Part shown: positions 46,220-55,698 of the stretch, piece after piece
Position numbering within the stretch: the first letter of the stretch is position 1
Layout of the letters: each line of letters opens with the position of its first letter
Assembly: GCF_016756495.1 (NCBI RefSeq)
Contig: NZ_AP023243.1
Span: 7,010,501-7,074,500, forward strand
DNA from: Mesorhizobium sp. 113-3-3
GTDB taxonomy: Bacteria > Pseudomonadota > Alphaproteobacteria > Rhizobiales > Rhizobiaceae
Direction of reading: 5' to 3'
DNA length: 64,000 nt
Notes under the pieces: generated by a model
Database searches by the model: none
What the model was told of the DNA's origin: nothing
Seen by the model: the letters and a program-made list of their open reading frames with translations, nothing else
Translations under genes and position numbers: made by a program

Positions 46220-47389
46220 TCAGAGCGAGCGTCCGATCAGCAATTTCATGATCTCGTTGGTGCCGCCGTAGATTCGCTGGACGCGGGCGTCGCGGAACAT
46301 GCGGGCGATCGGATATTCATTCATGTAGCCATAGCCGCCATGCAATTGAAGGCATTCGTCGACGACTTTGCCCTGCAGGTCGGAGAGCCAGTATTTCGCC
46401 ATCGAGGCCGTCACCGGATCGAGCCCGCCATTGATGTGGCGGGTGACGCAATCATTGTAGAAGACACGGCCGATGGTCGCCTCGGTCTTGAGTTCGGCCA
46501 GCTTGAACTGGGTGTTCTGGAAATCGATGATCGCCTTGCCGAAGGCCTTGCGTTCCTTGACGTAATCGATGGTCAACGCCAGCGCCCGCTCGATCATGGC
46601 GATGGCGCCGGTGCCGATCTGCAGCCGCTCCTGCGGCAATTGCTGCATCAGCTGGATGAAGCCCTGGCCTTCCTCGTGGCCGAGCAAATTGGAGGTCGGC
46701 ACGCGCACGTCGTTGAAGAACAGTTCGGACGTGTCGTTGGCCTTGAGCCCGATCTTGTCGAGGTTGCGGCCGCGCTCGAAACCCTCGACCTCGTCGGTCT
46801 CGACGACGATCAGCGAGGTGCCCTTGGCGCCCTTTTCCGGATCGGTCTTGGTAACGACGATGATGAAGTTGGCGAGCTGGCCGTTGGTGATGAAGGTCTT
46901 GGAGCCATTGATCTTGTACTGGTTGCCGTCCTTCTGCGCCCGCGTCTTGACGCCTTGCAGGTCGGAGCCGGCGCCCGGCTCGGTCATGGCGATGGCGCCG
47001 ATCAGTTCGCCGGTGGCGAGCTTGGGCAGCCACTTCTTCTTCTGCTCTTCAGAACCGTAGTGAAGGACGTAAGGCGCGACGATCGAATTGTGCAGGCCGA
47101 TGCCGAAACCGTCGACACCGACATGGCCGATCGCCTCGATGATGGCGCTCTCATGCGCGAACGTGCCGCCGGAACCGCCATATTCCTCCGGCATCGAGGC
47201 GCAGAGCAGACCGGCAGCACCCGCCTTCAGCCAGCTCTCGCGATCGACCATCTCGTTCTTCTCGAACTCGTCGTAGCGCGGTGCGATCTCCTCCGACATG
47301 AAGCGGGCCGCCATGTCGTAGAGCATGCCGACCTCGTCCGCCGCCCAGGCGGGTTTGGGGAGGCCAAGGATTTCGGCGGGGTTGGTCAT
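46220..47389 (-). CDS. Acyl-CoA dehydrogenase (short form)
   Basis: A 389-residue FAD enzyme from ATG 47389 (MTNPAEILGLPKPAW). FAD-binding motifs GAIAMTEPGAGSDLQG and LQLHGGYGYMNEYPIARMFRDARV are present, with the catalytic Glu in IYGGTNEIMK near the C-terminus. It oxidises acyl-CoA to 2-enoyl-CoA. It lies in the operon with a second, longer dehydrogenase, suggesting division of chain length or branched substrates. A short palindromic repeat separates the two. Confidence 0.9.
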   Translation of the reverse strand: MTNPAEILGLPKPAWAADEVGMLYDMAARFMSEEIAPRYDEFEKNEMVDRESWLKAGAAGLLCASMPEEYGGSGGTFAHESAIIEAIGHVGVDGFGIGLHNSIVAPYVLHYGSEEQKKKWLPKLATGELIGAIAMTEPGAGSDLQGVKTRAQKDGNQYKINGSKTFITNGQLANFIIVVTKTDPEKGAKGTSLIVVETDEVEGFERGRNLDKIGLKANDTSELFFNDVRVPTSNLLGHEEGQGFIQLMQQLPQERLQIGTGAIAMIERALALTIDYVKERKAFGKAIIDFQNTQFKLAELKTEATIGRVFYNDCVTRHINGGLDPVTASMAKYWLSDLQGKVVDECLQLHGGYGYMNEYPIARMFRDARVQRIYGGTNEIMKLLIGRSL

Positions 47390-47461
47390 GTGGATATGAT
47401 ACTCCTCCCAGAGCGCATCGTCGGAGTTGAGGCCAACGCACGTCACGCTGGCCTCAACCGA

Positions 47462-47482
47462 CCCTCCCCTCGATGGGGAGGG
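47462..47482. repeat. Short palindromic repeat between two acyl-CoA dehydrogenase genes
   Basis: CCCTCCCC and GGGGAGGG form an 8-bp stem around TCGAT. It is the same style of element as at 21.3 and 26.3 kb, inside the beta-oxidation operon. Confidence 0.6.
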
Positions 47483-47491
47483 CAACCATCT

Positions 47492-49282
47492 TTAGAACGC
47501 TTCCGCGGGCAGGGCCATCAGCGTGTCCGCGCCACTCGAAATGCGGGCGAGATGCGCCGACGTCTCCGGCATGATCCGCTCCATGAAGAAGCGCGCCGTC
47601 ACCACCTTGTTGTCGTAGAAAGACTGCGAGCCGTTGGCGCCGGTCTTGCCCTGCGCCGCCTTGGCCATCTGCGCCCACATGTAGCCGAGCGCGACAAGGC
47701 CGAAGAGATGCATGTAGTCCGTCGAGGCCGCACCGGCATTGTCGGGCTTGGCCATGCCGTTCTGCACGAGCCACATGGTCGCCGCCTGCAGGTCATTCAG
47801 GCCCTTCTTCAACCCCTTGGTGAAGGACGCCATCTTTTCGTCGGCGCGGTTCTCCTCGCAGAACTCGCCGACTTCCTTGAAGAAGGCCTGGATGGCGCGG
47901 CCGCCATTCAGGCCGAGCTTGCGCCCGACGAGATCGAGCGCCTGGATGCCGTTGGCGCCTTCATAGATCATGGCGATGCGGGCATCGCGCACGAACTGGC
48001 TCATGCCGTGCTCTTCGATGTAGCCGTGACCGCCGAACACCTGCTGGGCCATGACGGCGTGATCAAAACCCTTGTCGGTGAGCACGCCCTTGACCACGGG
48101 CGTCATCAGCCCGGTGTAGTCGTCGGCGGCCTGGCGATCCTTGTCGTCGGCGGAGCGATGGGCGATGTCGGACTTGATCGCCGTCCACAGCGCCAGCGCG
48201 CGGCCGGCCTCGTTGAAGGCCTTCATGGTCATCAGCGAGCGGCGGATATCGGGATGGACGATGATCGGGTCGGCCTTCTTGTCTGGCGCCTTGGCGCCCG
48301 AGAGCGAACGGCCCTGCAAGCGGTCCTTGGCGTAGGCGACGGCGTTCTGGTAGGCGATCTCCGACAGCGACAGGCCTTGCAGGCCGACGCCGAGACGCGC
48401 CTCGTTCATCATCGTGAACATCGCCTTGAGGCCGCCATTCTCCTCGCCGAGCAGCATGCCTTCGGCCTCGTCATAATTCATGACGCAGGTCGAATTGCCG
48501 TGGATGCCCATCTTCTCCTCGATCGAACCGCAGGAGAGCGTGTTGCGCTCGCCCGGATTGCCCGATGCGTCGAGCTTGAGCTTCGGCACGATGAACAGCG
48601 AGATGCCCTTGACGCCTTCCGGCGCGCCCTCGATGCGGGCCAGCACGAGATGGACGATGTTGTCCGACATGTCGTGCTCGCCGGCCGAGATGAAGATCTT
48701 CTGGCCTGAGATCTTGTAGGTGCCGTTGCCGTTCGGCACTGCCTTGGTGCGCAGCAGGCCGAGATCGGTGCCGCAATGCGGCTCGGTCAGGTTCATGGTG
48801 CCGGTCCAGGAACCCTCGACCATCTTCGGCAGCCATTTTGCCTTCTGTTCGTCGGTGCCGTGGGTGATGATCGCAGCGATCGCGCCCTGGGTCAGGCCCG
48901 GATACATCATCAGCGACATGTTGGCCGAGACCATGTATTCGGCGACGGCGGTGTGCACGGCATAGGGCAGGCCCTGGCCGCCGAACTCAACCGGTGCGGC
49001 CAGCCCCATCCAGCCGCCTTCGCGATATTGGTCGAAAGCCTCCTTGAAGCCTTTGGGCGTCGTCACCGAGCCGTCGTCGTGACGCACGCAGCCTTCCATG
49101 TCGCCGACACGGTTGAGCGGATGCATGACGTTTTCGGCGAGCTTGGCGCCTTCGGCCAGGATCGCCTCCAGCACATCGGGCGTGGCGTCGGCAAATCCGG
49201 GAAGGTTCGAGTAGCGCTGATAGCCCAGCACCTCGTTGAGTACGAACAGCGTATCCTGGACCGGAGCCCTGTATGTCGGCAT
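47492..49282 (-). CDS. Acyl-CoA dehydrogenase (long form, FadE-like C-terminal extension)
   Basis: A 596-residue enzyme from ATG 49282 ([21 protein letters not shown]) with GGAGAAG upstream. It shows [21 protein letters not shown] for FAD/acyl binding, [16 protein letters not shown], and the catalytic Glu in [16 protein letters not shown], followed by a roughly 150-residue C-terminal helical extension typical of this 590-600-residue subfamily. It is the first gene of the operon. A 32-bp operator-like inverted repeat lies 89 bases before its start. Confidence 0.92.
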   Translation of the reverse strand: MPTYRAPVQDTLFVLNEVLGYQRYSNLPGFADATPDVLEAILAEGAKLAENVMHPLNRVGDMEGCVRHDDGSVTTPKGFKEAFDQYREGGWMGLAAPVEFGGQGLPYAVHTAVAEYMVSANMSLMMYPGLTQGAIAAIITHGTDEQKAKWLPKMVEGSWTGTMNLTEPHCGTDLGLLRTKAVPNGNGTYKISGQKIFISAGEHDMSDNIVHLVLARIEGAPEGVKGISLFIVPKLKLDASGNPGERNTLSCGSIEEKMGIHGNSTCVMNYDEAEGMLLGEENGGLKAMFTMMNEARLGVGLQGLSLSEIAYQNAVAYAKDRLQGRSLSGAKAPDKKADPIIVHPDIRRSLMTMKAFNEAGRALALWTAIKSDIAHRSADDKDRQAADDYTGLMTPVVKGVLTDKGFDHAVMAQQVFGGHGYIEEHGMSQFVRDARIAMIYEGANGIQALDLVGRKLGLNGGRAIQAFFKEVGEFCEENRADEKMASFTKGLKKGLNDLQAATMWLVQNGMAKPDNAGAASTDYMHLFGLVALGYMWAQMAKAAQGKTGANGSQSFYDNKVVTARFFMERIMPETSAHLARISSGADTLMALPAEAF

Positions 49283-49370
49283 GCTTCTTCTCCACCCTGC
49301 GAACCTGGTCTCGAATGCCCCCGAATTCATGTCAGGGCAGCGTACGGACCCGTGTTGAAGCCGGGATAGC

Positions 49371-49402
49371 AAAAATTGACGTTTGCGTAAACGTCAATTT
49401 TT
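49371..49402. promoter_or_regulatory. Perfect 14-bp inverted repeat, candidate MerR-family operator
   Basis: Arms AAAAATTGACGTTT and AAACGTCAATTTTT flank a 4-base centre (GCGT). It lies in front of the acyl-CoA dehydrogenase operon. The core TTGACGTTT-N-AAACGTCAA resembles LiuR-type MerR sites; a related half-copy precedes the nearby MerR gene. Confidence 0.75.
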
Positions 49403-49505
49403 TCGCTGCGACAAGATTTCCGGCCCAACTCCTGCTTGGTGACGCTAGCGGCGCGACGTCATGCGGACCAGCACCGAGGGACCATCAGGCAGGTGCAGGC
49501 AACAA

Positions 49506-49536
49506 AAAAGCCGCACGGCAGAGCCACGCGGCTTTT
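49506..49536 (-). terminator. Intrinsic terminator downstream of the MerR gene
   Basis: AAAAGCCGC and GCGGCTTTT arms (9 bp) around 13 bases, with a T-run on the minus strand, 27 bases past the MerR stop. Confidence 0.75.
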
Positions 49537-49562
49537 GATCGTCAGAAATTCGGCAGACTTGC

Positions 49563-50021
49563 CTAGCTCGCGACGCTCGCCTGCGCCGTGCGTTCGGTCA
49601 GCATCTGGCGCACCGCCGACATCGAGCCCGAGAGCTCGTTGATGGCATCGTCGATCAGGGCTCGCTGCTTCTGCAGGCGGGCAAGCTGCTTCTCCGACTT
49701 GTCCAGCGCCAGCCGCAGCTGCTTGGTGTTGGAGCCGGTCGGATCGTAGAGATCCATCATCTGCTTGACGTCGCGCAGCGAGAACCCGACCTTGCGGCCG
49801 AGCAGGATCAGCTTCAGCCGGGCCTTGTCACGGCGCGTGTAGAGACGGGTGGAACCGTCGCGCTGCGGGTTGAGCAGGCCCTTGTCTTCGTAGAAACGCA
49901 GCGTGCGCAGCGTCACACCGTATTTCTTGGCCATTTCGCCGATGCGGGCGAGGTCCTCACCGGCTTCGACAGATACATTATTGGTATTGGCCGCGGTCTC
50001 GCCGGCCGAGATAAGCTTCAT
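49563..50021 (-). CDS. MerR-family regulator, LiuR-like
   Basis: A 152-residue protein from ATG 50021 (MKLISAGETAANTN). The MerR HTH is ARIGEMAKKYGVTLRTLRFYEDKGLL (about 25-50), followed by GSTRLYTRRDKARLKLILLG and a C-terminal dimerisation coil (about 95-145). No cysteine ligand set for metals is present, so an organic effector is likely. The location beside a beta-oxidation operon and the sites TTGACGTTT-N4-AAACGTCAA and TTTTACGTTTACGTCAA suggest regulation of that operon and of itself, as for LiuR. That link is inferred. Confidence 0.85.
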   Translation of the reverse strand: MKLISAGETAANTNNVSVEAGEDLARIGEMAKKYGVTLRTLRFYEDKGLLNPQRDGSTRLYTRRDKARLKLILLGRKVGFSLRDVKQMMDLYDPTGSNTKQLRLALDKSEKQLARLQKQRALIDDAINELSGSMSAVRQMLTERTAQASVAS

Positions 50022-50474
50022 GGTCACTGGCTTTCCCCGTCTGGTGGCGTCGCGGTCCTGGACCATGCGTCGCCTGACTGGAAGCGGGGGCGTGCTTCCG
50101 GCCGTGGTTTCGACAAACAAAATCGCAAACAGCACACTCAAATGCGCCTTTTACGTTTACGTCAATTCTATACCGATAGCCGCCTCATGACGCAAGGGGC
50201 GTTCTGTGAAGGTGCTTTATGCCGCACCGTGGCGGCGACAGCGAACTTCCTTCCAACTTCTTAAGCTTGGTTAACGCGTTGTTTACCACGTTGGGGGAAA
50301 TGTGGGCGCGTCGGCTACCCGTGTTTATCCTGTATCGAATTTTTCACGGTTTTTCGGAGCGCGGGTGAAAACCCGGGAGGCTTGCCTTCCACCGTGAAAG
50401 CGCGGTCGCCTTCGTTCCGGCAGGGACTTGGGGAGCTGGTCGCAAGCCGGCCAATCTGAAAGACGGACGCACCG
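50022..50474. promoter_or_regulatory. merR-podJ divergent intergenic region with MerR and CtrA-like sites
   Basis: About 450 bp. A TTTTACGTTTACGTCAATT element at 50149-50167 is the second candidate MerR site, about 130 bases upstream of merR. TTAA-N7-TTTA(C) at 50271-50286 (TTAACGCGTTGTTTAC) and TTAA at 50261-50264 resemble a CtrA box with neighbours. No coding frame was supported. Confidence 0.5.
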
Positions 50475-53400
50475 ATGAACAGCAAGCGGTCCTATCTCGA
50501 TACACTCAACGCCGGCAGGCAGCGCAGGCCGCGCACCACGCTCGAGCAACTGAATCGCTCGCTGGAGACGCTGGAACAGCGGCTGGGGCAGTCCCGTGAG
50601 GAGGTGACGGCACGTCCGGCTCCGCGCCAATACGGTGCCGACCCGCGCTATCCAGCCACCGAGCCGCGCTATCCCGCCACCGAGCCGCGCTATCCCGCCG
50701 TCGACCCGCGTTATCCCGCCGCCCAGCCAGCCGGCCAGCAGCGCTGGTATGAGGATCCGAGGCCGGCGGCACGCCCGCAGAACCCGGCGCCGGCGCCCAG
50801 CTTCGACCAGAACTACCAGGCCATCGCCCGTGACATCGACCGCGTGCGCGGCCAGGAAGACAGCGTCGCCATGGTCGGCAAGATCGCCGGCGAATTGCGC
50901 GGCATGCGCGAGGAACTGCGCCACCAGATGACATCGGGCCTGCAGCGCGAATTCGATGCGCTGCGCAAGGATATCGACCGCGCCTTCCAGGCCAACGCCA
51001 GACCCGGCGCGGCAGGCAAGGGCAGCGCCGAACTCGGTGTCGAATTCGAACGGCTTTCCGGCGCCATCAAGTCGCTGTCGGAAAAGAGCGACGACAGAAG
51101 CGTCAACATGCTGCGGCTGGAGCTCGAGCAGGTGAAGGCCGCGCTCGACACGCTGGCGCGCGAGGAAAGCGTGCAGAAGGTCGACCGCCGCTGGGACGAT
51201 TTCGACCGCCGCTGGTCGGCTTTCGAGGATCGTGTCGACGCCGATCACCGCAAACGTTCCGACGATCCCGCCCTTGCGGGCCTGACCGATCGGCTGGAGC
51301 AGATCAGCAACGCCGTCAACAATCTGCCGGAATCGCTGTCGCTGCGCTCGCTGGAGGAAAAGGTCCGCACGCTGGCCGGCGCCGTCGAGCATTTCGCGGG
51401 CCAGCAGGACAATCGCGGTGGCGACACGCTTGCCATGATCGACGAGCGGCTGGACGAGATTTCGCGCGCCATCGTCGCCTCGACCGTGGCGGCACAGGCC
51501 AATACCGTCGACCACGAAGCCTTCGACCGTATCGAGAAGCGCATCGACTCGCTCGCCCGGCAGATCGAGGAAGGGGCGCAGGATCGCCCCGGCAACGCGG
51601 TCATGGATCGCCTGAGCACGCTGTCGAGCCGGGTTGATGAACTCGCCGGCCGCGCCAATTTGCCCGAACAGGCGATGGAACGGCTGGCCAAGCAGATCAC
51701 CCTCATCGCCGACAAGATCGACCAGGCGCCGGCCATGCCCGACGCCGACTACATCTTCCACGGGCTCGAGCAGCGCTTCGACGTGCTGTCCAGCATGATG
51801 GAACGCCGCCAGGGCGACGCCATTGAACAGGGCAACATGCTGTTTCGCGATCTCGAGCGCCGTCTCGACGAGGTTGCCGACCGGCTCGACCAGCGCCTCG
51901 TGCCGCAGATCGACAGCGCCGGCATCATGGAAGCCATCGACGCCCGCTTCACCGCACTTGCCACGCGCATGGAGACACGCGCCGCCGATCCTGCAGGCGA
52001 AGCGGCAATCCGCGGACTGGAAAGCCGGCTCGAGGACATTTCCAGCCGGCTCGACGCATCGGCGGCCCAGGTGGCCGGCATTGATCCGGCGCTGATCCGC
52101 AGCCTGGAGGCGCAGGTCGCCGGCCTGTCCGCCCATCTTTCCAAGCCCAGCACGCCGCTGCCGGAATTCGAGGATATCAGCCCGCGCCTCGACGAGATCG
52201 AGAAGGCGCTGGCCGGCACCCGCGATTCCATCCTCGGCGCGGCACGCGACGCGGCCGAGAACGCGGTGCGTTCGCTGGCCGGGTCGGACGCCAACGCGTC
52301 GGCTGTTTCCGGTCTCGCGCAGGACCTCAAGACTCTGGAGACGCTGACGCGGCGTTCCGACGAGCGAAATTCGAGAACCTTCGAAGCCATCCACGACACG
52401 CTGCTCAAGATCGTCGACAGGCTGGGTTCGCTGGAGACCAGCGACCCGTCCGAAGCGGTGAGCGAGCTTCTGGACACGCATCAGGACGAGGCCTTCGGCA
52501 AGCGCCACGCGCGGACTGCCAAGATGGCTGTCGCGGCGCCGTCCCTGGATATTGACGAGCCGATGCCGCTGACCGGCGACATGGCCGATCTCGACGGCCG
52601 CGCCGCCGCCATAATGCGCAACGAACAGGGCGTACGCAGCGACCTGGGCACGCGCTCGCCGGCGGAAGCCGCCGCTGCCGCAGCGATGGCCGCCCTCGGG
52701 TCCGACACCATCGCCGAGAAGGATCAGCCGGCAGGCCGCAAATCGATGTTCGGCGGGCTGGCCCGCGCCTTCAAGGGCAAGAAAGCCGCTGATCTTCCGC
52801 CGCTGGCCGGCTCGGCGCCGAGCAGCGACATTCCGACTGTCGATCTCGACGAGCCGCTCGATCCGAAGGTGGCCAACCGCCCGCTGGAGCCCGGCTCCGG
52901 CGCGCCCGACCTCAATGCCATCATGAAGCGCGTGCGCGACGAACGCGGTCAGCCGGCAAAGCCCGGCGAAGGCGATGCCGCGAAATCGGATTTCATCGCA
53001 GCCGCGCGGCGCGCGGCGCAGGCCGCCGCCGCCGAGGCCGACGCCTTGAAGCGCCAGTCGACGGTGAAAGGGCCGGTAAAGGCGCTCCGGATCGGCGACC
53101 TGCTCAAGGCGCGGCGCAAGCCGATCCTGATGGCGGCGGCAGCGATCATGCTGGCGCTTGCCGGCCTGCAACTCGGCAAGGCGTTCCTCTCGGATCCCGC
53201 CCAGGTGGCCAGCAACGACGCCGCACCGATCGTCGCCGCACAGCCGGTGCAGACGGCATCCGTCGACACGGCGAGTCAGCCGAAGATGGAAGCCCAGCCG
53301 GCGGCGACAGACAGCGCGCCGGCCCGTGCCGTCAGGCAGGCCGAGCAATCCGCTCCCCCGGTGAAGGACGACATGGTGGCGCAGACCGCCCTGGCGATGC

Positions 53401-54581
53401 CGTCGGACACGGACGCAATGGCGAATACGGCGCCGGTCGCGGAGCCCGCTGCTACGCCTGCTGCTTCCACTGCCGCTTCCGGCCCGACATCTGCCGCTTC
53501 AGACGCAATGGCTTCGGCCGCTCCGGCGCCGGCTGCGCCCATTGCCACGACTCCGATGGATGCGACGGCTTCCGAGCCGGCCGCTGTCGCCGGCGGTGCG
53601 CAAGCGACGACCACCGATACCCAGCCGGCAGCGGCTGCTCCAACGGTGGCCAACGACGGCATCGCCAAGGACACCACCGGCGCCGTTGCACCGGCAGGTG
53701 CCCCCGCGACGGCAGCCGCGGCCAAGTTCGACATTCCGGCCGATGCCGGCCCGGCCGCGCTGCGCGATGCCGCCGCTGGTGGCGACGCCAAGGCGCTGTT
53801 CGAGATCGGCTCGCGCTACGCCGAATCGCGCGGCGTCAAGGAAGACATGGCGGCAGCCGCCAAATGGTACGAGAAATCGGCGGAACTCGGTTTCGCGCCG
53901 GCCGAATACCGCATCGGCAATTTCTATGAGAAGGGCATCGGCGTCGCCCGCGACATCAAGAAGTCGAAGACCTGGTACCAACTCGCCGCCGAACAGGGCA
54001 ATGCCAGCGCCATGCACAATCTGGCCGTGCTGTTCGCCATGGCCGCCGATGGCGTGACCGACAATGAATCGGCCGCGCGCTGGTTCCAGGAGGCCGCCGA
54101 CCTCGGCGTCAAGGACAGCCAGTTCAATCTCGGCATCCTCGCCGCCAAGGGCGTCGGCATGAAGCAGAACCTGGAGGAGTCCTACAAATGGTTCGCGCTC
54201 GTCGCCAAGACCGGCGACAAGGACGCCGCCGCCAAGCGCGACGAGATCGCTAATGCGCTGCGGCCCGAGCAGCTCGAGCGGGCGCGCGCGGCGACCGAAC
54301 TGTGGAAGGCCAAGCCGCTCAACGCGGCGAGCAATTCGGCCGACATTCCCGAATCCTGGCAGGAAGGCACGCCGCAGACGACCGCCGGCATCGACATGAA
54401 GAAGGCGGTCAAGAACATCCAGCTCATCCTCAACAAGAATGGCTATGACGCCGGCGGCGCCGACGGCGTCATGGGCGACAAGACCAAGAACGCGATCATC
54501 GCTTTCCAGACCGACAACAAGCTGCCGGCGACCGGCGCCGTCGATGAAAAACTGGTCAGAGCGCTGCTGGCGCGCAAATAA
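50475..54581 (+). CDS. podJ: PodJ-like cell-polarity protein (coiled coil, TM, Sel1 repeats, peptidoglycan-binding domain)
   Basis: A 1368-residue protein. Residues 57-84 are four 7-residue repeats of PRYPATE type. The cytoplasmic part to about 875 is long helical coiled-coil repeats (many MDRLSTL/RLDEI-like segments). A transmembrane helix lies near 880-898 (PILMAAAAIMLALAGL). An Ala/Pro/Thr-rich periplasmic linker follows, then Sel1 repeats (about 1099-1255, each with WYxxAAExG spacing) and a C-terminal peptidoglycan-binding domain (about 1309-1368, GYDAGGADGVMGDKTKNAI). This order is that of PodJ/PodJL polar organisers of Caulobacter and rhizobia. A TTAA-N7-TTTA site lies upstream. The internal repeats may vary. 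Confidence 0.85.
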   Translation: MNSKRSYLDTLNAGRQRRPRTTLEQLNRSLETLEQRLGQSREEVTARPAPRQYGADPRYPATEPRYPATEPRYPAVDPRYPAAQPAGQQRWYEDPRPAARPQNPAPAPSFDQNYQAIARDIDRVRGQEDSVAMVGKIAGELRGMREELRHQMTSGLQREFDALRKDIDRAFQANARPGAAGKGSAELGVEFERLSGAIKSLSEKSDDRSVNMLRLELEQVKAALDTLAREESVQKVDRRWDDFDRRWSAFEDRVDADHRKRSDDPALAGLTDRLEQISNAVNNLPESLSLRSLEEKVRTLAGAVEHFAGQQDNRGGDTLAMIDERLDEISRAIVASTVAAQANTVDHEAFDRIEKRIDSLARQIEEGAQDRPGNAVMDRLSTLSSRVDELAGRANLPEQAMERLAKQITLIADKIDQAPAMPDADYIFHGLEQRFDVLSSMMERRQGDAIEQGNMLFRDLERRLDEVADRLDQRLVPQIDSAGIMEAIDARFTALATRMETRAADPAGEAAIRGLESRLEDISSRLDASAAQVAGIDPALIRSLEAQVAGLSAHLSKPSTPLPEFEDISPRLDEIEKALAGTRDSILGAARDAAENAVRSLAGSDANASAVSGLAQDLKTLETLTRRSDERNSRTFEAIHDTLLKIVDRLGSLETSDPSEAVSELLDTHQDEAFGKRHARTAKMAVAAPSLDIDEPMPLTGDMADLDGRAAAIMRNEQGVRSDLGTRSPAEAAAAAAMAALGSDTIAEKDQPAGRKSMFGGLARAFKGKKAADLPPLAGSAPSSDIPTVDLDEPLDPKVANRPLEPGSGAPDLNAIMKRVRDERGQPAKPGEGDAAKSDFIAAARRAAQAAAAEADALKRQSTVKGPVKALRIGDLLKARRKPILMAAAAIMLALAGLQLGKAFLSDPAQVASNDAAPIVAAQPVQTASVDTASQPKMEAQPAATDSAPARAVRQAEQSAPPVKDDMVAQTALAMPSDTDAMANTAPVAEPAATPAASTAASGPTSAASDAMASAAPAPAAPIATTPMDATASEPAAVAGGAQATTTDTQPAAAAPTVANDGIAKDTTGAVAPAGAPATAAAAKFDIPADAGPAALRDAAAGGDAKALFEIGSRYAESRGVKEDMAAAAKWYEKSAELGFAPAEYRIGNFYEKGIGVARDIKKSKTWYQLAAEQGNASAMHNLAVLFAMAADGVTDNESAARWFQEAADLGVKDSQFNLGILAAKGVGMKQNLEESYKWFALVAKTGDKDAAAKRDEIANALRPEQLERARAATELWKAKPLNAASNSADIPESWQEGTPQTTAGIDMKKAVKNIQLILNKNGYDAGGADGVMGDKTKNAIIAFQTDNKLPATGAVDEKLVRALLARK
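50643..50726 (+). repeat. Four in-frame 21-bp repeats within podJ
   Basis: Codons 57-84 encode PRYPATE, PRYPATE, PRYPAVD, PRYPAAQ; the DNA is repeated in 21-bp steps, two copies nearly identical. The proline-rich stretch near the N-terminus is probably disordered. Confidence 0.85.
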
Positions 54582-54589
54582 CAAGAAGA

Positions 54590-54609
54590 AGCGTCGTTTC
54601 CACGACGCT
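54590..54609 (+). terminator. Hairpin downstream of podJ
   Basis: AGCGTCGT and ACGACGCT (8-bp arms, TTCC loop) 8 bases after the podJ stop. The T-run is weak, so a stabilising hairpin is as likely as a terminator. Confidence 0.5.
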
Positions 54610-54774
54610 GTTGCCACACATTTGCCTGTTAACTGATTGAGATATTTTTTGTTTCGGCGCGGCGACGGGGTTTGACCCCGCCGCCGCGTCGGCGCAAGGA
54701 AAAATTGGCTTTTCGGTGCGAGACTGCCGAGAATGGCTGTATTCGCCGACAGGCAAACTGATCGAGACTGACGG

Positions 54775-55698
54775 GTGGGCATCTATCTCCCGATTGCGGA
54801 AATTTCCGTCAACGTCTTCGTGCTGCTGGCCATGGGCGCGGCGGTGGGCTTCCTGTCGGGCATGTTCGGCGTCGGCGGCGGCTTCCTCATCACCCCGCTT
54901 CTGATCTTCTACAACATCCCCCCGGCGATCGCGGTCGCCACCGGCGCCAACCAGGTCATCGCCTCTTCCGTCTCCGGCGTGCTGTCGCACATGAAGCGGG
55001 GCACGCTCGACTTCAAGCTCGGCGGCGTGCTCCTGGCCGGCGGCATCATCGGCTCCACCGCCGGCATCTACGTCTTTGCCTTCCTGCGCCGGCTCGGTCA
55101 GCTCGACCTGTTCATCTCGCTGCTTTATGTCGTGCTGCTCGGCACGGTCGGCGGGCTGATGCTGGTCGAAAGCATCAATGCGCTGCGCGCCACACGCAGC
55201 GGCGCCGCCCCGGTGCTGAAGAAATCCGGCCAGCACAACTGGATCCACCGGCTGCCGCTGAAGATGCGCTTCAGGGCGTCGAAACTGTTCGTCAGCGTCA
55301 TCCCGGTGCTGGGCCTTGGCGCCGGCATCGGCTTCCTGTCGTCGATCATGGGCGTCGGCGGCGGCTTCATCATGGTGCCGGCGCTGATCTATCTGCTCAA
55401 GGTGCCGACCAATGTCGTTATCGGCACCTCGCTGTTCCAGATCATCTTCACCTCCGCCTACACCACGCTGGTTCACGCCACCACCAACCAGACCGTCGAT
55501 GTCGTGCTGGCCTTCCTGCTGATGGCAGGTGGGGTGGCCGGCGCGCAATATGGCGCCAAGGCCGGCCAGAGGCTGCGCGGCGAGCAGCTCAGGGCGCTGC
55601 TGGCCTTGCTGGTGCTGGCCGTGGCGATCCGGCTCGCCATCGATCTCTTCGTCACCCCGCCCAATCTCTATTCGCTGTCCAGCGTGGGCCTCAACTGA
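54775..55698 (+). CDS. Sulfite exporter TauE/SafE family membrane protein
   Basis: A 307-residue protein with eight or so hydrophobic helices and two copies of the family repeat: GFLSGMFGVGGGFLITPLL in the first half (about 25-45) and GFLSSIMGVGGGFIMVPAL in the second (about 182-202). The start is GTG 54775. Members export sulfite, sulfoacetate or related anions, though many have no proven substrate. The next gene starts at the last base of its stop. That partner family is often found beside TauE/SafE genes. Confidence 0.9.
   Translation: MGIYLPIAEISVNVFVLLAMGAAVGFLSGMFGVGGGFLITPLLIFYNIPPAIAVATGANQVIASSVSGVLSHMKRGTLDFKLGGVLLAGGIIGSTAGIYVFAFLRRLGQLDLFISLLYVVLLGTVGGLMLVESINALRATRSGAAPVLKKSGQHNWIHRLPLKMRFRASKLFVSVIPVLGLGAGIGFLSSIMGVGGGFIMVPALIYLLKVPTNVVIGTSLFQIIFTSAYTTLVHATTNQTVDVVLAFLLMAGGVAGAQYGAKAGQRLRGEQLRALLALLVLAVAIRLAIDLFVTPPNLYSLSSVGLN

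Noticed and set aside
42610..48709. Two very long plus-strand frames (794 and 864 codons) opposite the beta-oxidation operon
   Set aside because: The minus-strand genes are unambiguous FadB/J, thiolase and acyl-CoA dehydrogenases; the antisense frames show no domain and cross gene borders.
50325..53348. 1007-codon minus-strand frame opposite podJ
   Set aside because: It is an antisense shadow of the repetitive Ala/Arg-rich podJ coding strand without motifs or start signals.
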